Shown here: positions 59,199 through 64,000 of the stretch, in pieces | How the letters are laid out: the number at the start of each line of letters is the position of its first letter | Numbering within the stretch: the stretch's first letter is position 1 | The notes under the pieces: generated by a model | What the model saw: the letters and a program-made list of their open reading frames with translations, nothing else | Database searches by the model: none | Told to the model about the DNA's origin: nothing | Source: Branchiostoma floridae | Taxonomy: Eukaryota; Chordata; Leptocardii; Amphioxiformes; Branchiostomatidae | Assembly: GCF_000003815.2 (NCBI RefSeq) | Contig: NC_049995.1 | Coordinates: 13,292,062 to 13,356,061, forward strand | Direction: 5' to 3' | DNA: 64,000 nt | Program-made: the position numbers and the translations under genes

Positions 59199-61307
59199 AT
59201 GGAAGAATATATCGAGGCAGGTTCGAAATTAAGCCTGAAGGAGGAGGCTTTGCAAACGTATGTGCAGCAGGCACTGGAGAGGGAGGAGAGAGCCAAGGAA
59301 AGAGAAATGCAAAAGTTGAAGTTAGAAGCCGAAAAGAGAGAGAAGGAACGACAGGTAGAGATGGAGAAACTGAAGTTAGAAGCTGAGAAGCTCAAGTTAG
59401 AAGCTGAAGAGAAAGAGAAGGAACGGCAGGTCGAGATAGAGAAGCAGAAGTTAGAAGCTGAAGAGAAAGAGAAGGAACGGCAGGTCGAGATAGAGAAGCA
59501 GAAGTTAGAAGCTGAAGAGAAAGAGAAGGAACGGCAGGTAGAGATAGAGAAGCTGAAGCTACAAGCTGAGGAAAAAGAGAGAGAAAGGCAGGAGAAGGAA
59601 GCGGAACGGCGACATCAGCTGGAGATGAGACAGCTGGGGCCGGAGGGGGGTGCAGCCGCAGAAACGGAAAGTGTTCGGGCTAAGATACCCAAGCTTCCAG
59701 CCTTCGAGGATGGCAAGGACGACCTCGATGCCTTTCTACAGAGGTTCGCAACCTCCAACGGCTGGAAGGAGACAACGTGGGCCTCCACCTTAAGTGCTTT
59801 GCTCACTGGAACGGCACTGCAAGTATATTCTCGGCTTAGCGACCATGAAGCCCGGGATTATAACAAGGTGAAGGAGGCACATATGAAGCGCTACAATCTT
59901 ACAGAAGATGGATTTCGCGCCAAGTTTCGTCACAACCAACCAGAAAAGGGGGAGAGTCCGGAACAGTTTCTGGTGCGACTGACCAAGTACCTTGACCGAT
60001 GGGTAGATTTGTCCAAGACAACCAGGGACTATGAGTCCATCCAGGACATGTTCGTCAGGGAACAATTCATGGAGGCATGTCCCACGGACTTGGCCACTCA
60101 CCTACGAGAGCGAGCCCCGCAGTCCATGAAAGAGATGGCAGAGATGGCGCAGCACTTCCTAGAGGCTCATAGGCGGGAACTGGCAACCCGGGTGGACATG
60201 GTGGAAGTTCAAAATCCCGGAGATGCCCGCGTTGTCAAGAGGTGTTACAACTGCAACAGCCCGGAGCACTTGGCCAGGGCCTGCCCGCAAGTGAGACAAC
60301 TGATGGAGCCGTCCCAAGGGACCTCATTATACGCCAACAACGGAAAAGTGACAGGGTACGAGTATGAAGGGGAAGTCGAGGGAACACCCGTGACTATGTT
60401 GTTAGACACGGGAAGTACGCAGACATTTGTCCACAATGACTTGGTCCACCCTATGAAGATCAATGCAGATGCTCAGGGCGGGATAAAGTGCATCCTTGGG
60501 GATATACAAAACTATCCGACCGCAAAAGTCGCTATCAAGGTGGGGAATACAACCTATGCGGTAAAGGCCAAAGTGAGCCAAAACCTGCCAAGACCTGTCA
60601 TCCTCGGACGTGACATCCCGAACTTGGCCAAGCTGGTACAGACAGCTCCAACGCATAAGTTCGGTCAGGGACCCACCTCCGCAGGAGACGGGAGGATAGC
60701 CTCCAATAACGGACCAGCATTCGGTCGCCATGGTGACGGAGGAGGTCGCGGTGGTTACAGACGTGACGGGGACTACGACAGGAGCAACCGTGGATTCAGA
60801 TCGAGCCAGTACAGTTACGATGGTCGTGGCAGATCGTATGGGGAGAGCCAGCGTGGCTTTGGCCCAGGGTATCGCGACATCCACAACCATGGAGGCGGCC
60901 AGGGGCCGAAGAGCAGGAAAAGATATGGCCCGCCTGTCCGCACTAACTACCGTCTGATTGTGGAGAACTTGTCCAGTCGCTGTAGCTGGCAGAACTTGAA
61001 GGATTACATGCGGCAAGCTGGAGAAGTCACCTTTGCTGATGTGCACAAGCAGAACAGGAATGAGGGGATTGTGGAATTCACCACCTACCGAGACATGGAG
61101 AATGCCCGGCGTAAGCTTGACGGGACTGAAATCTATGGTTGTGAGATCAAACTGGTGGAGTCTAAGCCTGCATGGAGCACTACCGATATATTGAAAGACC
61201 TTTATTGTACATTCATGCCTCGACGGGCTAGGTACAGGTCACTGATAACAGACATGACTGATAACAGACATAACAAACATATGCAAAAAACAACAAGATA
61301 CAATTAA
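59199..61307 (+). CDS. Gag-protease ORF fused to an SR-protein RRM
   Basis: 702 codons without interruption. Residues ~1-160: highly charged coiled coil with three near-perfect 18-residue repeats ([18 protein letters not shown]). ~165-335: retrotransposon Gag core, starting [19 protein letters not shown] and including [13 protein letters not shown] and [17 protein letters not shown]. ~349-362: CCHC knuckle [14 protein letters not shown]. ~400-475: retropepsin, with catalytic [11 protein letters not shown] (Asp ~403) and PVILGRDI. ~510-575: Gly/Arg/Tyr-rich linker. ~580-655: RRM with [20 protein letters not shown], the SWQ-LKD signature of the second RRM of SRSF4/5/6-type splicing factors. No RT, RNase H or integrase follows. 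The last ~40 residues are probably read from an abutting LINE 3' end. Whether it is a retroelement that took up host cDNA or a domesticated gene cannot be told here. Confidence 0.85.
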   Translation: MEEYIEAGSKLSLKEEALQTYVQQALEREERAKEREMQKLKLEAEKREKERQVEMEKLKLEAEKLKLEAEEKEKERQVEIEKQKLEAEEKEKERQVEIEKQKLEAEEKEKERQVEIEKLKLQAEEKERERQEKEAERRHQLEMRQLGPEGGAAAETESVRAKIPKLPAFEDGKDDLDAFLQRFATSNGWKETTWASTLSALLTGTALQVYSRLSDHEARDYNKVKEAHMKRYNLTEDGFRAKFRHNQPEKGESPEQFLVRLTKYLDRWVDLSKTTRDYESIQDMFVREQFMEACPTDLATHLRERAPQSMKEMAEMAQHFLEAHRRELATRVDMVEVQNPGDARVVKRCYNCNSPEHLARACPQVRQLMEPSQGTSLYANNGKVTGYEYEGEVEGTPVTMLLDTGSTQTFVHNDLVHPMKINADAQGGIKCILGDIQNYPTAKVAIKVGNTTYAVKAKVSQNLPRPVILGRDIPNLAKLVQTAPTHKFGQGPTSAGDGRIASNNGPAFGRHGDGGGRGGYRRDGDYDRSNRGFRSSQYSYDGRGRSYGESQRGFGPGYRDIHNHGGGQGPKSRKRYGPPVRTNYRLIVENLSSRCSWQNLKDYMRQAGEVTFADVHKQNRNEGIVEFTTYRDMENARRKLDGTEIYGCEIKLVESKPAWSTTDILKDLYCTFMPRRARYRSLITDMTDNRHNKHMQKTTRYN
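61190..61303 (-). repeat. 3' UTR and poly-A signal of the LINE
   Basis: Left of the LINE stop codon the minus strand carries a short UTR with a tandem TGTCTGTTATCAG/TCATGTCTGTTATCAG pair and AATAAA (complement at 61201-61206). The element probably ends near 61190, and its insertion there would have cut the Gag-RRM ORF and supplied its last codons. Confidence 0.5.
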
Positions 61308-64000
61308 CTAGCTGAAGGTACTAAGCTAACAGGATGGTCGACATCTTCTCGCTTCTTTGTACAGGTGTAGATATAGGAACAGATAATGTTTGATATACAG
61401 GGTTTGTCTAGGCGCATCAAAAATAGAAATTTATCCGTTGCATTAAGGTGTTCAAAATATGGGAACTCTTTTCTTATATATTCATAAAGCACAATCCGTT
61501 CATTATGGTACAGTTTACAGTGTAAAATAAAATGCTGTTCATCTTCTACTTGTTGCAAATCACAAAATTGGCAGACTCTATGCTGCAGAGGGGTGCGGTT
61601 GTGCCTACCAGTTTCGATATGTAACTTGTGGCAACTAATCCGGAGTTTAGTGACAGCCACTCTGTGTTGTATGTTTTTCACCATCAGATATTCTTCTTCT
61701 TTATAAATAGTCTTGAATAATCTATAGGTTCGTAATTTGTTACCGAAAGATTTGTCCCGGTTGTCATTGTGTATTTCAGCTTTAAATGTTTGAATATAAA
61801 TATCCTTTAATCGTTGGCTGATGGCGTTGGTTATAGGTAATAGGTTTGTTCCTAGAGATATCTGAGATCTCCATATGTAGGCAAAACCGCATTCCTCCAG
61901 TATCTTACGAACGCCGGACGCCCAGCACTTGTTTCCATTTGCATCTAGTTGTAATTGACAAGATAGGGCGTCGGCTTGTAGACTGTCAGCTGGCACGTTT
62001 TGACGGATTCTTAGAAAGTGTTTGATAGCGTTCAGGGAGGCTTCCAGTTGAATGGGGTACCTCCCTAATTCCGCTCTTGTGGCAAGGTTAGATGCTGGTC
62101 TGGGGATATTTAGTGCTTGTTTGCAGAATTTAAGGTGAACAGATTCAATGGGACAGGTTTTAGGGCTTTTTAATGCGCCCCAGATTTCTGAGCCATAAAG
62201 TAGAATAGGTTTGACACATGCATCGAAAAGTTTGTTTCTAACTGGTAATGAGGCGGTGGCTTTATCTAAAGATTGTTTTATTCCGAATAAAGCCTTCAGA
62301 CCTTTGCCACTCAGGTATTTGTTGTTAGCTTTAAACGTGCCAGCTGCACTCACAATAATACCGAGATAAGTATAACAAGTTACAATTTCTATTTCACGAT
62401 TATCAAACAGGAGAGAACAGTTTTTAGGTAGACTGCCACCCTTTTTAAATACAATAATTTTTGTTTTCCTAAGATTTACTTTTAATTTCCAAAGTGCACA
62501 ATAATTTTCCAGATTGTTCAAGGAATGCTGTAATCCCTGTTTGGACTCGGAAAAAATTACCAAGTCGTCAGCATACAACAAGCAAGGGACAGTTTTGTTG
62601 TACATAAATGGAGGATTACAGGGAGCACCGTCAAATTGGGACACAATATCGCTAAGAAAAAGGTTAAATAATGTAGGGCTTAAATTACACCCTTGTCTCA
62701 CACCACAATTAGTAACAAAAGTTTCAGTCAATCCATTTTTAGATTTAACGCAGTTTATAGTCTTTGAATACATGCCTTCTATTACTTTTAGAAATTTACC
62801 ACCAATACCGAGCTTACTCAATTTAAACAAGAGGCCGTTTCTCCAAACAGAATCAAATGCTTTGCTAAAATCAATGAAGCAAGCGTAAAGTTGACGGTTT
62901 TTGTTTAGATATTTGCTAACTAGTGTACTTAAAACAAACAGATTATCGGTAGTTCTAAAGTTTTGTCTGAAGCCTGCTTGGTGTGGCTGGAAGAGGTTAT
63001 TGTGTTCTGCGTATTTGACAAGGCGTGAATTTAGAATGGAGGAAAATAATTTCCCTAAACAGCTGATTATAGAAATCCCTCTGTAGTTATCTGGCAGGGA
63101 GGTGTCTCCTGACTTGTGGATAGGAACAATATGACTTACTGACCATTCTTGCGGAAAATGACCATTTTGTAAGCAAGTGTTAAACAAGTGGAGTATAGGT
63201 TCTTTAAGCAACATTTTACCAGATTTTAGCATTTCATTCAAAATTCTGTCATTGCCGCTTGACTTACTGTTTTTTAGTTTTAAAACTGCGGTGTCCAATT
63301 CTTCTGGAGTAATTGCGGAATCTAGTTCTGACGAGTTTGGTGGGGTGTTCGAAAAGTCTGTTTGAACGTTTTCACTGGGAAGGTCGTTGTCTGTAGAGCT
63401 ATCAGGAAATTTGTCAAGATTCTTGAAGTGATTTACCCATTCCTCCTCTGTAATCTGGTTATCGTCATTTGGCTTTCCTGGTTTCAGTTTATTTATCAAG
63501 TTCCAGAATGCACTCGGGTTTCTTTCCTTTAGTGAAGACAATTGATCCATGATTTGTTGGTGGAAATCTCGTTTTTTCTTTTTTAACAATTTCTTATATT
63601 CTTTTTTACTTTTGAAGAATCTACCCCTTATGTCTGGATTCGAAGGATTTTTTTCCAGTAAAGATGCTATGTTTTTCACTTCCCTTTTCATTTCCATGCA
63701 GGTTTTGTCAAACCATTTCTTGTTTTGTCTTTTACGTGGGCGTTTCCTTACCCTTTTCAAACATAGCGACTGATCACCTGCTTCTCTCAGAATGGAACCA
63801 AACTCAGACACATAATCATCGATTTCCGAAGTGCTGTTTATGTTGTTTGGAACATTAGAACAAAGTAAACGTAGTCTGTCGACGAAATGAGACTGGCCGA
63901 GAGAAGAAAGAAACTTCTGGGCTGATTTATCGTTCCATTTATATTGTTTGGGGAGAGGTTTTGCATTTGATATTTTCCGGCTTTCTTGATAGGAGTGATT
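61304..64000 (-). CDS. Non-LTR (LINE) retrotransposon ORF2, 5' end outside the window
   Basis: An uninterrupted frame of about 899 codons from the right edge to TAA at 61304. Order: basic region [19 protein letters not shown] fingers [16 protein letters not shown] and [30 protein letters not shown] (first catalytic Asp), [32 protein letters not shown] (YADD), YTYLGIIVS (thumb), and a C-terminal [19 protein letters not shown] zinc-knuckle-like block. This is the usual layout of CR1/Jockey/I-group LINEs after the endonuclease. Intact frame suggests a recently active copy. It ends tail-to-tail with the Gag fusion ORF, overlapping it by 4 bp. Confidence 0.9.
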   Translation of the reverse strand, partial: NHSYQESRKISNAKPLPKQYKWNDKSAQKFLSSLGQSHFVDRLRLLCSNVPNNINSTSEIDDYVSEFGSILREAGDQSLCLKRVRKRPRKRQNKKWFDKTCMEMKREVKNIASLLEKNPSNPDIRGRFFKSKKEYKKLLKKKKRDFHQQIMDQLSSLKERNPSAFWNLINKLKPGKPNDDNQITEEEWVNHFKNLDKFPDSSTDNDLPSENVQTDFSNTPPNSSELDSAITPEELDTAVLKLKNSKSSGNDRILNEMLKSGKMLLKEPILHLFNTCLQNGHFPQEWSVSHIVPIHKSGDTSLPDNYRGISIISCLGKLFSSILNSRLVKYAEHNNLFQPHQAGFRQNFRTTDNLFVLSTLVSKYLNKNRQLYACFIDFSKAFDSVWRNGLLFKLSKLGIGGKFLKVIEGMYSKTINCVKSKNGLTETFVTNCGVRQGCNLSPTLFNLFLSDIVSQFDGAPCNPPFMYNKTVPCLLYADDLVIFSESKQGLQHSLNNLENYCALWKLKVNLRKTKIIVFKKGGSLPKNCSLLFDNREIEIVTCYTYLGIIVSAAGTFKANNKYLSGKGLKALFGIKQSLDKATASLPVRNKLFDACVKPILLYGSEIWGALKSPKTCPIESVHLKFCKQALNIPRPASNLATRAELGRYPIQLEASLNAIKHFLRIRQNVPADSLQADALSCQLQLDANGNKCWASGVRKILEECGFAYIWRSQISLGTNLLPITNAISQRLKDIYIQTFKAEIHNDNRDKSFGNKLRTYRLFKTIYKEEEYLMVKNIQHRVAVTKLRISCHKLHIETGRHNRTPLQHRVCQFCDLQQVEDEQHFILHCKLYHNERIVLYEYIRKEFPYFEHLNATDKFLFLMRLDKPCISNIICSYIYTCTKKREDVDHPVSLVPSAS

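Noticed and set aside
59159..59395. Minus-strand Ser/Phe-rich frame
   Set aside because: Antisense reading of the Gag coiled coil (GAG/AAG codons read as CTC/CTT); no splice or domain support.
60402..61046. Minus-strand frame of 214 codons
   Set aside because: Antisense shadow of the protease-linker-RRM part of the Gag fusion ORF.

Overview
The window is animal (invertebrate deuterostome-like) nuclear DNA, most consistent with a cephalochordate (amphioxus). Short coding exons are bounded by GT/AG sites and scattered among AT-rich introns. The genes are chordate-style Ig/FN3/SEA receptors, and the introns hold LINE, Tc1 and MITE debris. A run of exactly 100 N (48435-48534) marks a draft-assembly gap. 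The organism call is inference. Gene models were built by eye from reading frame, splice consensus and phase continuity.

Left part (1-16 kb): a minus-strand gene (gene B) starts with a signal peptide at 15493. It continues through one V-like Ig exon (9006-9320) and at least three hydrophobic exons (2328-2432, 581-739, 90-188), then leaves the left edge. Its introns hold a degenerate LINE, MITEs, a GGATATCC minisatellite and a 256-bp tandem duplication. About 590 bp away a plus-strand gene (gene A, 16081-35100, 23 exons, 1346 codons plus stop) starts head-to-head with it. Gene A reads as signal peptide, V-like Ig, six Ig domains, FN3, SEA, one transmembrane helix and a ~350-residue tail carrying about nine ITIM/ITSM-type tyrosine motifs, mostly one per small exon.

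Middle (37-52 kb): gene C on the minus strand (52197-37504, 26 exons, 1468 codons plus stop) faces gene A tail-to-tail. Its ectodomain has the same order (V-like Ig, Ig array, FN3, SEA, TM) and matching SEA/TM exon phases. Its cytoplasmic part is a juxtamembrane tyrosine segment plus a complete receptor tyrosine kinase domain. Genes A and C therefore look like sister receptors with inhibitory and activating tails, and gene B may be a third relative because its V-like domain shares the unusual loss of the B-strand cysteine. A second copy of the kinase half (gene D, 58518-55883, minus) lies upstream of gene C; its 5' exons are not in the window.

Right end (58.6-64 kb): transposon-derived sequence. 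A 702-codon plus-strand ORF joins coiled coil, retroviral-type Gag, CCHC knuckle and aspartic protease to the second RRM of an SR splicing factor. It runs tail-to-tail into a long minus-strand non-LTR retrotransposon ORF that continues off the right edge. Between genes C and D lies an inverted pair of decayed Tc1-type transposase copies.
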